Positions 11,458 through 24,583 of a stretch of 64,000 nucleotides of DNA are shown here, piece by piece. The stretch is from Hydractinia symbiolongicarpus (Eukaryota; Cnidaria; Hydrozoa; Anthoathecata; Hydractiniidae), in contig NC_079883.1 in NCBI RefSeq assembly GCF_029227915.1, positions 12,214,001-12,278,000 on the forward strand, given 5' to 3'. The position numbers and the translations under genes were made by a program. The notes under the pieces were generated by a model. It made no database searches. It was given only the letters and a program-made list of their open reading frames with translations, and was not told the DNA's origin. The stretch's first letter is position 1; each line of letters begins with the position of its first letter.

Positions 11458-11963
11458 TTTCATTTTCATTTGTTGCCTTTTCATTTCAATGGCGCTGTGA
11501 TATATTTCTTGTTATAACAATTAAGGAACGTGGCGGTTGTTGAAAGTGTTTCCTATGACATTTTCCTACGACATTTTCAGGTGATAGTACGAAAAAAAAG
11601 AGCTTTCAAATGCATACAAACTCGATCTACTGTCGATCATCCAATAACCCTGACGGAATGGCAAATAAAATAAAATTCCGCCGCCTTCCGAGGACTTATA
11701 TCGCAATCACGTTTCGTAACAGCCAAGCGAGGTTTTACCTTAGCGTTTAAGTCACCACCGACATTTGGCCGCGCAACTATTCTAAGCTCATTCATTTTCA
11801 CTTAAGGAGGGGGCGAGCGCTGACGCAGTCCCCCACTACCAGAAATTGTACGGTCGAGTTACTGACGTTTGCAGTAATCGCAGAGGTCAGTAACTCAAAG
11901 AAATTAAATAAAAAAATTTGATCACAACGTCAAAATAAATTGCACGTATTTGCCCCTACTAAT

Positions 11964-12082
11964 GTCTACGGCCATACCACGATGAACACACCCGTTCTCG
12001 TCTGATCACGGAAGTTAAGCATCGTCGGGCCGGGATAGTACTTGGATGGGGGACCGCCTGGGAACTCCCGGTGTCGTAGGCT
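11964..12082 (+). rRNA. 5S rRNA gene, copy 20 (majority sequence)
   Basis: Gene body is the majority sequence. The G/C-rich segment has private changes (GCGCTGACGCAGTCCCCC). Confidence 0.97.
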
Positions 12083-12588
12083 TTTCATTTTCATTTGTTG
12101 CCTTTTCATTTCAATGGCGCTGTGATATATTTCTTGTTATAACAATTAAGGAACGTGGCGGTTGTTGAAAGTGTTTCCTATGACATTTTCCTACGACATT
12201 TTCAGGTGATAGTACGAGGAAAAAGAGCTTTCAAATGCATACAAACTCGATCTATTGCCGATCATCCAATAACCCTGACGGAATGGCAAATAAAATAAAA
12301 TTCCGCCGCCTTCCGAGGACTTATATCGCAATCACGTTTCGTAACAGCCAAGCGAGGTTTTACCTTAGCGTTTAAGTCACCACCGACATTTGGCCGCGCA
12401 ACTATTCTAAGCTCATTCATTTTGACTTAAGGAGGGGGCGAGCGCGGACGCAGGCCCCCACTACCAGAAATTGTACGGTCGAGTTACTGACGTTTGCAGT
12501 AATCGGAGAGGTCAGTAACTCAAAGAAATTAAATAAAAAAATTTGATCACAACGTCAAAATAAATTGCACGTATTTGCCCCTACTAAT

Positions 12589-12707
12589 GTCTACGGCCAT
12601 ACCACGATGAACACACCCGTTCTCGTCTGATCACGGAAGTTAAGCATCGTCGGGCCGGAATAGTACTTGGATGGGGGACCGCCTGGGAACTCCCGGTGTC
12701 GTAGGCT
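12589..12707 (+). rRNA. 5S rRNA gene, copy 21 (G71A)
   Basis: G71A breaks the last G-C pair of helix V (71 with 104), also inside the presumed intermediate promoter element. Confidence 0.96.
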
Positions 12708-13213
12708 TTTCATTTTCATTTGTTGCCTTTTCATTTCAATGGCGCTGTGATATATTTCTTGTTATAACAATTAAGGAACGTGGCGGTTGTTGAAAGTGTT
12801 TCCTATGACATTTTCCTACGACATTTTCAGGTGATAGTACGAGAAAAAAGAGCTTTCAAATGCATACAAACTCGATCTATTGCCGATCATCCAATAACCC
12901 TGACGGAATGGCAAATAAAATAAAATTCCGCCGCCTTCCGAGGACTTATATCGCAATCACGTTTCGTAACAGCCAAGCGAGGTTTTACCTTAGCGTTTAA
13001 GTCACCACCGACATTTGGCCGCGCAACTATTCTAAGCTCATTCATTTTGACTTAAGGAGGGGGCGAGCGCGGACGCAGGCCCCCACTACCAGAAATTGTA
13101 CGGTCGAGTTACTGACGTTTGCAGTAATCGCAGAGGTCAGTAACTCAAAGAAATTAAATAAAAAAATTTGATCACAACGTCAAAATAAATTGCACGTATT
13201 TGCCCCTACTAAT

Positions 13214-13332
13214 GTCTACGGCCATACCACGATGAACACACCCGTTCTCGTCTAATCACGGAAGTTAAGCATCGTCGGGCCGGGATAGTACTTGGATGGG
13301 GCACCGCCTGGGAATTCCCGGTGTCGTAGGCT
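13214..13332 (+). rRNA. 5S rRNA gene, copy 22 (G41A, G89C, C102T)
   Basis: G41A is in loop C, G89C in the helix IV loop and C102T next to helix V. No main helix is broken, but three changes make it one of the more divergent copies. Confidence 0.95.
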
Positions 13333-13838
13333 TTTCATTTTCATTTGTTGCCTTTTCATTTCAATGGCGCTGTGATATATTTCTTGTTATAACAATTAAG
13401 GAACGTGGCGGTTGTTGAAAGTGTTTCCTATGACATTTTCCTACGACATTTTCAGGTGATAGTACGAGGAAGAAGAGCTTTCAAATGCATACAAACTCGA
13501 TCTATTGCCGATCATCCAATAACCCTGACGGAATGGCAAATAAAATAAAATTCCGCCGCCTTCCGAGGACTTATATCGCAATCACGTTTCGTAACAACCA
13601 AGCGAGGTTTTACCTTAGCGTTTAAGTCACCACCGACATTTGGCCGCGCAACTATTCTAAGCTCATTCATTTTGACTTAAGGAGGGGGCGAGCGCGGACG
13701 CAGGCCCCCACTACCAGAAATTGTACGGTCGAGTTACTGACGTTTGCAGTAATCGCAGAGGTCAGTAACTCAAAGAAATTAAATAAAAAAATTTGATCAC
13801 AACGTCAAAATAAATTGCACGTATTTGCCCCTACTAAT

Positions 13839-13957
13839 GTCTACGGCCATACCACGATGAACACACCCGTTCTCGTCTGATCACGGAAGTTAAGCATCGT
13901 CGGGCCGGGATAGTACTTGGATGGGGGACCGCCTGGGAACTCCCGGTGTCGTAGGCT
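13839..13957 (+). rRNA. 5S rRNA gene, copy 23 (majority sequence)
   Basis: Gene body and most of the unit match the majority sequence. Confidence 0.97.
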
Positions 13958-14463
13958 TTTCATTTTCATTTGTTGCCTTTTCATTTCAATGGCGCTGTGA
14001 TATATTTCTTGTTATAACAATTAAGGAACGTGGCGGTTGTTGAAAGTGTTTCCTATGACATTTTCCTACGACATTTTCAGGTGATAGTACGAGAAAAAAG
14101 AGCTTTCAAATGCATACAAACTCGATCTATTGCCGATCATCCAATAACCCTGACGGAATGGCAAATAAAATAAAATTCCGCCGCCTTCCGAGGACTTATA
14201 TCGCAATCACGTTTCGTAACAGCCAAGCGAGGTTTTACCTTAGCGTTTAAGTCACCACCGACATTTGGCCGCGCAACTATTCTAAGCTCATTCATTTTGA
14301 CTTAAGGAGGGGGCGAGCGCGGACGCAGGCCCCCACTACCAGAAATTGTACGGTCGAGTTACTGACGTTTGCAGTAATCGCAGAGGTCAGTAACTCAAAG
14401 AAATTAAATAAAAAAATTTGATCACAACGTCAAAATAAATTGCACGTATTTGCCCCTACTAAT

Positions 14464-14582
14464 GTCTACGGCCATACCACGATGAACACACCCGTTTTCG
14501 TCTGATCACGGAAGTTAAGCATCGTCGGGCCGGGATAGTACTTGGATGGGGGACCGCCTGGGAACTCCCGGTGTCGTAGGCT
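14464..14582 (+). rRNA. 5S rRNA gene, copy 24 (C34T)
   Basis: C34T in loop C together with CATTTTTATTTG just after the gene are shared with copy 26, two units away. They mark a duplicated dimer. Confidence 0.97.
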
Positions 14583-15088
14583 TTTCATTTTTATTTGTTG
14601 CCTTTTCATTTCAATGGCGCTGTGATATATTTCTTGTTATAACAATTAAGGAACGTGGCGGTTGTTGAAAGTGTTTCCTATGACATTTTCCTACGACATT
14701 TTCAGGTGATAGTACGAGAAAAAAGAGCTTTCAAATGCATACAAACTCGATCTATTGCCGATCATCCAATAACCCTGACGGAATGGCAAATAAAATAAAA
14801 TTCCGCCGCCTTCCGAGGACTTATATCGCAATCACGTTTCGTAACAGCCAAGCGAGGTTTTACCTTAGCGTTTAAGTCACCACCGACATTTGGCCGCGCA
14901 ACTATTCTAAGCTCATTCATTTTGACTTAAGGAGGGGGCGGGCGCGGACGCAGGCCCCCACTACCAGAAATTGTACGGTCGAGTTACTGACGTTTGCAGT
15001 AATCGCAGAGGTCAGTAACTCAAAGAAATTAAATAAAAAAATTTGATCACAACGTCAAAATAAATTGCACGTATTTGCCCCTACTAAT

Positions 15089-15207
15089 GTCTACGGCCAT
15101 ACCACGATGAACACACCCGTTCTCGTCTGATCACGGAAGTTAAGCATCGTCGGGCCGGGATAGTACTTGGATGGGGGACCGCCTGGGAACTCCCGGTGTC
15201 GTAGGCT
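15089..15207 (+). rRNA. 5S rRNA gene, copy 25 (majority sequence)
   Basis: Gene body is the majority sequence. The unit begins GGGGGCGGGCGC, a private change. Confidence 0.97.
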
Positions 15208-15713
15208 TTTCATTTTCATTTGTTGCCTTTTCATTTCAATGGCGCTGTGATATATTTCTTGTTATAACAATTAAGGAACGTGGCGGTTGTTGAAAGTGTT
15301 TCCTATGACATTTTCCTACGACATTTTCAGGTGATAGTACGAGAAAAAAGAGCTTTCAAATGCATACAAACTCGATCTATTGCCGATCATCCAATAACCC
15401 TGACGGAATGGCAAATAAAATAAAATTCCGCCGCCTTCCGAGGACTTATATCGCAATCACGTTTCGTAACAGCCAAGCGAGGTTTTACCTTAGCGTTTAA
15501 GTCACCACCGACATTTGGCCGCGCAACTATTCTAAGCTCATTCATTTTGACTTAAGGAGGGGGCGAGCGCGGACGCAGGCCCCCACTACCAGAAATTGTA
15601 CGGTCGAGTTACTGACGTTTGCAGTAATCGCAGAGGTCAGTAACTCAAAGAAATTAAATAAAAAAATTTGATCACAACGTCAAAATAAATTGCACGTATT
15701 TGCCCCTACTAAT

Positions 15714-15832
15714 GTCTACGGCCATACCACGATGAACACACCCGTTTTCGTCTGATCACGGAAGTTAAGCATCGTCGGGCCGGGATAGTACTTGGATGGG
15801 GGACCGCCTGGGAACTCCCGGTGTCGTAGGCT
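15714..15832 (+). rRNA. 5S rRNA gene, copy 26 (C34T)
   Basis: Same gene and downstream variants as copy 24 (C34T, CATTTTTATTTG). Confidence 0.97.
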
Positions 15833-16338
15833 TTTCATTTTTATTTGTTGCCTTTTCATTTCAATGGCGCTGTGATATATTTCTTGTTATAACAATTAAG
15901 GAACGTGGCGGTTGTTGAAAGTGTTTCCTATGACATTTTCCTACGACATTTTCAGGTGATAGTACGAGAAAAAAGAGCTTTCAAATGCATACAAACTCGA
16001 TCTATTGCCGATCATCCAATAACCCTGACGGAATGGCAAATAAAATAAAATTCCGCCGCCTTCCGAGGACTTATATCGCAATCACGTTTCGTAACAGCCA
16101 AGCGAGGTTTTACCTTAGCGTTTAAGTCACCACCGACATTTGGCCGCGCAACTATTCTAAGCTCATTCATTTTGACTTAAGGAGGGGGCGAGCGCGGACG
16201 CAGGCCCCCACTACCAGAAATTGTACGGTCGAGTTACTGACGTTTGCAGTAATCGCAGAGGTCAGTAACTCAAAGAAATTAAATAAAAAAATTTGATCAC
16301 AACGTCAAAATAAATTGCACGTATTTGCCCCTACTAAT

Positions 16339-16457
16339 GTCTACGGCCATACCACGATGAACACACCCGTTCTCGTCTGATCACGGAAGTTAAGCATCGT
16401 CGGGCCGGGATAGTACTTGGATGGGGGACCGCCTGGGAACTCCCGGTGTCGTAGGCT
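16339..16457 (+). rRNA. 5S rRNA gene, copy 27 (majority sequence)
   Basis: Gene body is the majority sequence. The spacer has one private change (TATATTGCAATC). Confidence 0.97.
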
Positions 16458-16964
16458 TTTCATTTTCATTTGTTGCCTTTTCATTTCAATGGCGCTGTGA
16501 TATATTTCTTGTTATAACAATTAAGGAACGTGGCGGTTGTTGAAAGTGTTTCCTATGACATTTTCCTACGACATTTTCAGGTGATAGTACGAGAAAAAAG
16601 AGCTTTCAAATGCATACAAACTCGATCTATTGCCGATCATCCAATAACCCTGACGGAATGGCAAATAAAATAAAATTCCGCCGCCTTCCGAGGACTTATA
16701 TTGCAATCACGTTTCGTAACAGCCAAGCGAGGTTTTACCTTAGCGTTTAAGTCACCACCGACATTTGGCCGCGCAACTATTCTAAGCTCATTCATTTTGA
16801 CTTAAGGAGGGGGACGAGCGCGGACGCAGGACCCCACTACCAGAAATTGTACGGTCGAGTTACTGACGTTTGGAGTAATTGCAGAGGTCAGTAACTCAAA
16901 GAAATTAAATAAAAAAATTTGATCACAACGTCAAAATAAATTGCACGTATTTGCCCCTACTAAT

Positions 16965-17083
16965 GTCTACGGCCATACCACGATGAACACACCCGTTCTC
17001 GTCTGATCACGGAAGTTAAGCATCGTCGGGCCGGGATAGTACTTGGATGGGGGACCGCCTGGGAACTCCCGGTGTCGTAGGCT
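16965..17083 (+). rRNA. 5S rRNA gene, copy 28 (majority sequence)
   Basis: Gene body is the majority sequence. The unit begins with an extra base (GGAGGGGGACGAG), shared with copies 29 and 30, and the inverted-repeat loop reads TTGGAGTAATTGC. Confidence 0.97.
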
Positions 17084-17590
17084 TTTCATTTTCATTTGTT
17101 GCCTTTTCATTTCAATGGCGCTGTGATATATTTCTTGTTATAACAATTAAGGAACGTGGCGGTTGTTGAAAGTGTTTCCTATGACATTTTCCTACGACAT
17201 TTTCAGGTGATAGTACGAGAAAAAAGAGCTTTCAAATGCATACAAACTCGATCTATTGCCGATCATCCAATAACCCTGACGGAATGGCAAATAAAATAAA
17301 ATTCCGCCGCCTTCCGAGGACTTATATCGCAATCACGTTTCGTAACAGCCAAGCGAGGTTTTACCTTAGCGTTTAAGTCACCACCGACATTTGACCGCGC
17401 AACTATTCTAAGCTCATTCATTTTGACTTAAGGAGGGGGACAAGCGCGGACGCAGGCCCCCACTACCAGAAATTGTACGGTCGAGTTACTAACGTTTGCA
17501 GTAATCGCAGAGGTCAGTAACTCAAAGAAATTAAATAAAAAAATTTGATCACAACGTCAAAATAAATTGCACGTATTTGCCCCTACTAAT

Positions 17591-17708
17591 GTCTACGGCC
17601 ATACCACGATGAACACACCCGTTCTCGTCTGATCACGGAAGTTAAGCATCGTCGGGCCGGGATAGTACTTGGATGGGGGACCGCCTGGGAACTCCCGGTG
17701 TCGTAGGT
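17591..17708 (+). rRNA. 5S rRNA gene, copy 29 (C118 deleted)
   Basis: The 3' end reads GTAGGTTTTC, so C118 is missing and G1 loses its partner. The T4 run is kept directly after GTAGG. The upstream hairpin has one mismatch (GAGTTACTAAC). The spacer shares TTTCCCATGAC and ACTCGGTC with copy 30. Confidence 0.93.
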
Positions 17709-18215
17709 TTTCATTTTCATTTGTTGCCTTTTCATTTCAATGGCGCTGTGATATATTTCTTGTTATAACAATTAAGGAACGTGGCGGTTGTTGAAAGTGT
17801 TTCCCATGACATTTTCCTACGACATTTTCAGGTGATAGTACGAGAAAAAAGAGCTTTCAAATGCATACAAACTCGGTCTATTGCCGATCATCCAATAACC
17901 CTGACGGAATCGCAAATAAAATAAAATTCCGCCGCCTTCCGAGGACTTATATCGCAATCACGTTTCGTAACAGCCAAGCGAGGTTTTACCTTAGCGTTTA
18001 AGTCACCACCGACATTTGGCCGCGCAACTATTCTAAGTTCAATCATTTTGACATAAGGAGGGGGACGAGCGCGGACGCAGGCCCCCACTACCAGAAATTG
18101 TACGGTCGAGTTACTGACGTTTGCAGTAATAGCAGAGGTCAGTAACTCAAAGAAATTAAATAAAAAAATTTGATCACAACGTCAAAATAAATTGCACGTA
18201 TTTGCCCCTACTAAT

Positions 18216-18334
18216 GTCTACGGCCATACCACGATGAACACACCCGTTCTCGTCTGATCACGGAAGTTAAGCATCGTCGGGCCGGGATAGTACTTGGATG
18301 GGGGACCGCCTGGGAACTCCCGGTGTTGTAGGCT
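18216..18334 (+). rRNA. 5S rRNA gene, copy 30 (C112T)
   Basis: C112T gives a G7-U112 wobble in helix I. The spacer shares TTTCCCATGAC and ACTCGGTC with copy 29, indicating adjacent duplication. Confidence 0.96.
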
Positions 18335-18840
18335 TTTCATTTTCATTTGTTGCCTTTTCATTTCAATGGCGCTGTGATATATTTCTTGTTATAACAATTA
18401 AGGAACGTGGCGGTTGTTGAAAGTGTTTCCCATGACATTTTCCTACGACATTTTCAGGTGATAGTACGAGAAAAAAGAGCTTTCAAATGCATACAAACTC
18501 GGTCTATTGCCGATCATCCAATAACCCTGACGGAATGGCAAATAAAATAAAATTCCTCCGCCTTCCGAGGACTTATATCGCAATCACGTTTCGTAACAGC
18601 CAAGCGAGGTTTTACCTTAGCGTTTAAGTCACCACCGACATTTGGCCGCGCAACTATTCTAAGCTCATTCATTTTGACTTAAGGAGGGGGCGAGCGCGGA
18701 CGCAGGCCCCCACTACCAGAAATTGTACGGTCGAGTTACTGACGTTTGCAGTAATCGCAGAGGTCAGTAACTCAAAGAAATTAAATAAAAAAATTTGATC
18801 ACAACGTCAAAATAAATTGCACGTATTTGCCCCTACTAAT

Positions 18841-18959
18841 GTCTACGGCCACACCACGATGAACACACCCGTTCTCGTCTGATCACGCAAGTTAAGCATC
18901 GTCGGGCCGGGATAGTACTTGGATGGGGGACCGCCTGGGAACTCCCGGTGTCGTAGGCT
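18841..18959 (+). rRNA. 5S rRNA gene, copy 31 (T12C, G48C; S-like)
   Basis: G48C breaks the C29-G48 pair of helix III and marks the S lineage. T12C is in loop A. The spacer has GAAAAAAAAGC and CCAACAACC, both S markers, but lacks the S marker CAGTCAAGC, so it is an early or recombinant S unit. Confidence 0.95.
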
Positions 18960-19464
18960 TTTCATTTTCATTTGTTGCCTTTTCATTTCAATGGCGCTGT
19001 GATATATTTCTTGTTATAACAATTAAGGAACGTGGCGGTTGTTGAAAGTGTTTCCTATGACATTTTCCTACGACATTTTCAGGTGATAGTACGAGAAAAA
19101 AAAGCTTTCAAATGCATACAAACTCGATCTATTGCCGATCATCCAACAACCCTGACGGAATGGCAAATAAAATAAAATTCCGCCGCCTTCCGAGGACTTA
19201 TATCGCAATCACGTTTCGTAACAGCCAAGCGAGGTTTTACCTTAGCGTTTAAGTCACCACCGACATTTGGCCGCGCAACTATTCTAAGCTCATTCATTTT
19301 GACTTAAGGAGGGGGCGAGCGCGGACGCAGGCCCCCACTACCAGAAATTGTACGGTCGAGTTACTGACGTTTGCAGTAATCGCAGAGGTCAGTAACTCAA
19401 AGAAATTAAATAAAAAATTTGATCACAACGTCAAAATAAATTGCACGTATTTGCCCCTACTAAT

Positions 19465-19583
19465 GTCTACGGCCATACCACGATGAACACACCCGTTCTC
19501 GTCTGATCACGGAAGTTAAGCATCGTCGGGCCGGGATAGTACTTGGATGGGGGACCGCCTGGGAACTCCCGGTGTCGTAGGCT
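19465..19583 (+). rRNA. 5S rRNA gene, copy 32 (majority sequence)
   Basis: Gene body is the majority sequence. The upstream A run is one base shorter, so the gene starts 157 bp into its unit. Confidence 0.97.
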
Positions 19584-20089
19584 TTTCATTTTCATTTGTT
19601 GCCTTTTCATTTCAATGGCGCTGTGATATATTTCTTGTTATAACAATTAAGGAACGTGGCGGTTGTTGAAAGTGTTTCCTATGACATTTTCCTACGACAT
19701 TTTCAGGTGATAGTACGAGAAAAAAGAGCTTTCAAATGCATACAAACTCGATCTATTGCCGATCATCCAATAACCCTGACGGAATGGCAAATAAAATAAA
19801 ATTCCGCCGCCTTCCGAGGACTTATATCGCAATCACGTTTCGTAACAGCCAAGCGAGGTTTTACCTTAGCGTTTAAATCACCACCGACATTTGGCTGCGC
19901 AACTATTCTAAGCTCATTCATTTTGACTTAAGGAGGGGGCGAGCGCGGACGCAGGCCCCCACTACCAGAAATTGTACGGTCGAGTTACTGACGTTTGCAG
20001 TAATCGCAGAGGTCAGTAACTCAAAGAAATTAAATAAAAAAATTTGATCATAACGTCAAAATAAATTGCACGTATTTGCCCCTACTAAT

Positions 20090-20208
20090 GTCTACGGCCA
20101 TACCACGATGAACACACCCGTTCTCGTCTGATCACGCAAGTTAAGCATCGTCGGGCCGGGATAGTACTTGGATGGGGGACCGCCTGGGAACTCCCGGTGT
20201 CGTAGGCT
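20090..20208 (+). rRNA. 5S rRNA gene, copy 33 (G48C; S type)
   Basis: Helix III change G48C. The spacer has all three S markers: GAAAAAAAAGC, CCAACAACC and CAGTCAAGC. Confidence 0.96.
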
Positions 20209-20714
20209 TTTCATTTTCATTTGTTGCCTTTTCATTTCAATGGCGCTGTGATATATTTCTTGTTATAACAATTAAGGAACGTGGCGGTTGTTGAAAGTGT
20301 TTCCTATGACATTTTCCTACGACATTTTCAGGTGATAGTACGAGAAAAAAAAGCTTTCAAATGCATACAAACTCGATCTATTGCCGATCATCCAACAACC
20401 CTGACGGAATGGCAAATAAAATAAAATTCCGCCGCCTTCCGAGGACTTATATCGCAATCACGTTTCGTAACAGTCAAGCGAGGTTTTACCTTAGCGTTTA
20501 AGTCACCACCGACATTTGGCCGCGCAACTATTCTAAGCTCATTCATTTTGACTTAAGGAGGGGGCGAGCGCGGACGCAGGCCCCCACTACCAGAAATTGT
20601 ACGGTCGAGTTACTGACGTTTGCAGTAATCGCAGAGGTCAGTAACTCAAAGAAATTAAATAAAAAAATTTGATCACAACGTCAAAATAAATTGCACGTAT
20701 TTGCCCCTACTAAT

Positions 20715-20833
20715 GTCTACGGCCATACCACGATGAACACACCCGTTCTCGTCTGATCACGGAAGTTAAGCATCGTCGGGCCGGGATAGTACTTGGATGG
20801 GGGACCGCCTGGGAACTCCCGGTGTCGTAGGCT
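20715..20833 (+). rRNA. 5S rRNA gene, copy 34 (majority sequence; P type)
   Basis: Gene body is the majority sequence. The spacer has the P markers AATGGCCCTGTG, GTTGTTAAAAG and ACAAATTCG. Confidence 0.97.
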
Positions 20834-21339
20834 TTTCATTTTCATTTGTTGCCTTTTCATTTCAATGGCCCTGTGATATATTTCTTGTTATAACAATTAA
20901 GGAACGTGGCGGTTGTTAAAAGTGTTTCCTATGACATTTTCCTACGACATTTTCAGGTGATAGTACGAGAAAAAAGAGCTTTCAAATGCATACAAATTCG
21001 ATCTATTGCCGATCATCCAATAACCCTGACGGAATGGCAAATAAAATAAAATTCCGCCGCTTTCCGAGGACTTATATCGCAATCACGTTTCGTAACAGCC
21101 AAGCGAGGTTTTACCTTAGCGTTTAAGTCACCACCGACATTTGGCCGCGCAACTATTCTAAGCTCATTCATTTTGACTTAAGGAGGGGGCGAGCGCGGAC
21201 GCAGGCTCCCACTACCAGAAATTGTACGGTCGAGTTACTGACGTTTGCAGTAATCGCAGAGGTCAGTAACTCAAAGAAATTAAATAAAAAAATTTGATCA
21301 CAACGTCAAAATAAATTGCACGTATTTGCCCCTACTAAT

Positions 21340-21458
21340 GTCTACGGCCATACCACGATGAACACACCCGTTCTCGTCTGATCACGCAAGTTAAGCATCG
21401 TCGGGCCGGGATAGTACTTGGATGGGGGACCGCCTGGGAACTCCCGGTGTCGTAGGCT
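21340..21458 (+). rRNA. 5S rRNA gene, copy 35 (G48C; S type)
   Basis: S-type unit with G48C and all three S spacer markers. The G/C-rich segment reads CAGGCTCCC. Confidence 0.96.
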
Positions 21459-21964
21459 TTTCATTTTCATTTGTTGCCTTTTCATTTCAATGGCGCTGTG
21501 ATATATTTCTTGTTATAACAATTAAGGAACGTGGCGGTTGTTGAAAGTGTTTCCTATGACATTTTCCTACGACATTTTCAGGTGATAGTACGAGAAAAAA
21601 AAGCTTTCAAATGCATACAAACTCGATCTATTGCCGATCATCCAACAACCCTGACGGAATGGCAAATAAAATAAAATTCCGCCGCCTTCCGAGGACTTAT
21701 ATCGCAATCACGTTTCGTAACAGTCAAGCGAGGTTTTACCTTAGCGTTTAAGTCACCACCGACATTTGGCCGCGCAACTATTCTAAGCTCATTCATTTTG
21801 ACTTAAGGAGGGGGCGAGCGCGGACGCAGGCCCCCACTACCAGAAATTGTACGGTCGAGTTACTGACGTTTGCAGTAATCGCAGAGGTCAGTAACTCAAA
21901 GAAATTAAATAAAAAAATTTGATCACAACGTCAAAATAAATTGCACGTATTTGCCCCTACTAAT

Positions 21965-22083
21965 GTCTACGGCCATACCACGATGAACACACCCGTTCTC
22001 GTCTGATCACGCAAGTTAAGCATCGTCGGGCCGGGATAGTACTTGGATGGGGGACCGCCTGGGAACTCCCGGTGTCGTAGGCT
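21965..22083 (+). rRNA. 5S rRNA gene, copy 36 (G48C; S type)
   Basis: S-type unit, nearly identical to copy 35, forming an S-S pair. Confidence 0.96.
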
Positions 22084-22589
22084 TTTCATTTTCATTTGTT
22101 GCCTTTTCATTTCAATGGCGCTGTGATATATTTCTTGTTATAACAATTAAGGAACGTGGCGGTTGTTGAAAGTGTTTCCTATGACATTTTCCTACGACAT
22201 TTTCAGGTGATAGTACGAGAAAAAAAAGCTTTCAAATGCATACAAACTCGATCTATTGCCGATCATCCAACAACCCTGACGGAATGGCAAATAAAATAAA
22301 ATTCCGCCGCCTTCCGAGGACTTATATCGCAATCACGTTTCGTAACAGTCAAGCGAGGTTTTACCTTAGCGTTTAAGTCACCACCGACATTTGGCCGCGC
22401 AACTATTCTAAGCTCATTCATTTTGACTTAAGGAGGGGGCGAGCGCGGACGCAGGCCCCCACTACCAGAAATTGTACGGTCGAGTTACTGACGTTTGCAG
22501 TAATCGCAGAGGTCAGTAACTCAAAGAAATTAAATAAAAAAATTTGATCACAACGTCAAAATAAATTGCACGTATTTGCCCCTACTAAT

Positions 22590-22708
22590 GTCTACGGCCA
22601 TACCACGATGAACACACCCGTTCTCGTCTGATCACGGAAGTTAAGCATCGTCTGGCCGGGATAGTACTTGGATGGGGGACCGCCTGGGAACTCCCGGTGT
22701 CGTAGGCT
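22590..22708 (+). rRNA. 5S rRNA gene, copy 37 (G64T; P type)
   Basis: G64T (GTCTGGCC) lies at the end of box A, between helices II and V. The spacer has the P markers. Confidence 0.96.
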
Positions 22709-23214
22709 TTTCATTTTCATTTGTTGCCTTTTCATTTCAATGGCCCTGTGATATATTTCTTGTTATAACAATTAAGGAACGTGGCGGTTGTTAAAAGTGT
22801 TTCCTATGACATTTTCCTACGACATTTTCAGGTGATAGTACGAGAAAAAAGAGCTTTCAAATGCATACAAATTCGATCTATTGCCGATCATCCAATAACC
22901 CTGACGGAATGGCAAATAAAATAAAATTCCGCCGCCTTCCGAGGACTTATATCGCAATCACGTTTCGTAACAGCCAAGCGAGGTTTTACCTTAGCGTTTA
23001 AGTCACCACCGACATTTGGCCGCGCAACTATTCTAAGCTCATTCATTTTGACTTAAGGAGGGGGCGAGCGCGGACGCAGGCCCCCACTACCAGAAATTTT
23101 ACGGTCGAGTTACTGACGTTTGCAGTACTCGCAGAGGTCAGTAACTCAAAGAAATTAAATAAAAAAATTTGATCACAACGTCAAAATAAATTGCACGTAT
23201 TTGCCCCTACTAAT

Positions 23215-23333
23215 GTCTACGGCCATACCACGATGAACACACCCGTTCTCGTCAGATCACGGAAGTTAAGCATCGTCGGGCCGGGATAGTACTTGGATGG
23301 GGGACCGCCTGGGAACTCCCGGTGTCGTAGGCT
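23215..23333 (+). rRNA. 5S rRNA gene, copy 38 (T40A; Q type)
   Basis: T40A (CGTCAGATC) is in loop C. The spacer has GGAACATGG, as in copy 43. The upstream hairpin loop reads GCAGTACTCG. Confidence 0.96.
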
Positions 23334-23839
23334 TTTCATTTTCATTTGTTGCCTTTTCATTTCAATGGCGCTGTGATATATTTCTTGTTATAACAATTAA
23401 GGAACATGGCGGTTGTTGAAAGTGTTTCCTATGACATTTTCCTACGACATTTTCAGGTGATAGTACGAGAAAAAAGAGCTTTCAAATGCATACAAACTCG
23501 ATCTATTGCCGATCATCCAATAACCCTGACGGAATGGCAAATAAAATAAAATTCCGCCGCCTTCCGAGGACTTATATCGCAATCACGTTTCGTAACAGCC
23601 AAGCGAGGTTTTACCTTAGCGTTTAAGTCACCACCGACATTTGGCCGCGCAACTATTCTAAGCTCATTCATTTTGACTTAAGGAGGGGGCGAGCGCGGAC
23701 GCAGGCCCCCACTACCAGAAATTGTACGGTCGAGTTACTGACGTTTGCAGTAATCGCAGAGGTCAGTAACTCAAAGAAATTAAATAAAAAAATTTGATCA
23801 CAACGTCAAAATAAATTGCACGTATTTGCCCCTACTAAT

Positions 23840-23958
23840 GTCTACGGCCATACCACGATGAACACACCCGTTCTCGTCTGATCACGGAAGTTAAGCATCG
23901 TCGGGCCGGGATAGTACTTGGATGGGGGACCGCCTGGGAACTCCCGGTGTCGTAGGCT
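23840..23958 (+). rRNA. 5S rRNA gene, copy 39 (majority sequence; R type)
   Basis: Gene body is the majority sequence. The unit end reads TTTGTCTTAAGG, a private change. Confidence 0.97.
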
Positions 23959-24464
23959 TTTCATTTTCATTTGTTGCCTTTTCATTTCAATGGCGCTGTG
24001 ATATATTTCTTGTTATAACAATTAAGGAACGTGGCGGTTGTTGAAAGTGTTTCCTATGACATTTTCCTACGACATTTTCAGGTGATAGTACGAGAAAAAA
24101 GAGCTTTCAAATGCATACAAACTCGATCTATTGCCGATCATCCAATAACCCTGACGGAATGGCAAATAAAATAAAATTCCGCCGCCTTCCGAGGACTTAT
24201 ATCGCAATCACGTTTCGTAACAGCCAAGCGAGGTTTTACCTTAGCGTTTAAGTCACCACCGACATTTGGCCGCGCAACTATTCTAAGCTCATTCATTTTG
24301 TCTTAAGGAGGGGGCGAGCGCGGACGCAGGCCCCCACTACCAGAAATTGTACGGTCGAGTTACTGACGTTTGCAGTAATCGCAGAGGTCAGTAACTCAAA
24401 GAAATTAAATAAAAAAATTTGATCACAACGTCAAAATAAATTGCACGTATTTGCCCCTACTAAT

Positions 24465-24583
24465 GTCTACGGCCATACCACGATGAACACACCCGTTCTC
24501 GTCTGATCACGCAAGTTAAGCATCGTCGGGCCGGGATAGTACTTGGATGGGGGACCGCCTGGGAACTCCCGGTGTCGTAGGCT
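24465..24583 (+). rRNA. 5S rRNA gene, copy 40 (G48C; S type)
   Basis: Carries G48C, CCAACAACC and CAGTCAAGC but has the ordinary GAAAAAAGAGC, so one S marker has been lost or converted. Confidence 0.96.

Larger units (their letters stand above)
14306..16805 (+). repeat. Duplicated two-unit block (copies 24-25 and 26-27)
   Basis: Copies 24 and 26 share C34T plus a C-to-T change in the T-rich run after the gene, while copies 25 and 27 have majority gene bodies. The period is 1250 bp (14306-15555 against 15556-16805). Confidence 0.8.

Noticed and set aside
17888-18088. Antisense ORF of 66 codons
   Set aside because: Caused by private base changes and indels around the junction between units 29 and 30. 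It covers spacer only.
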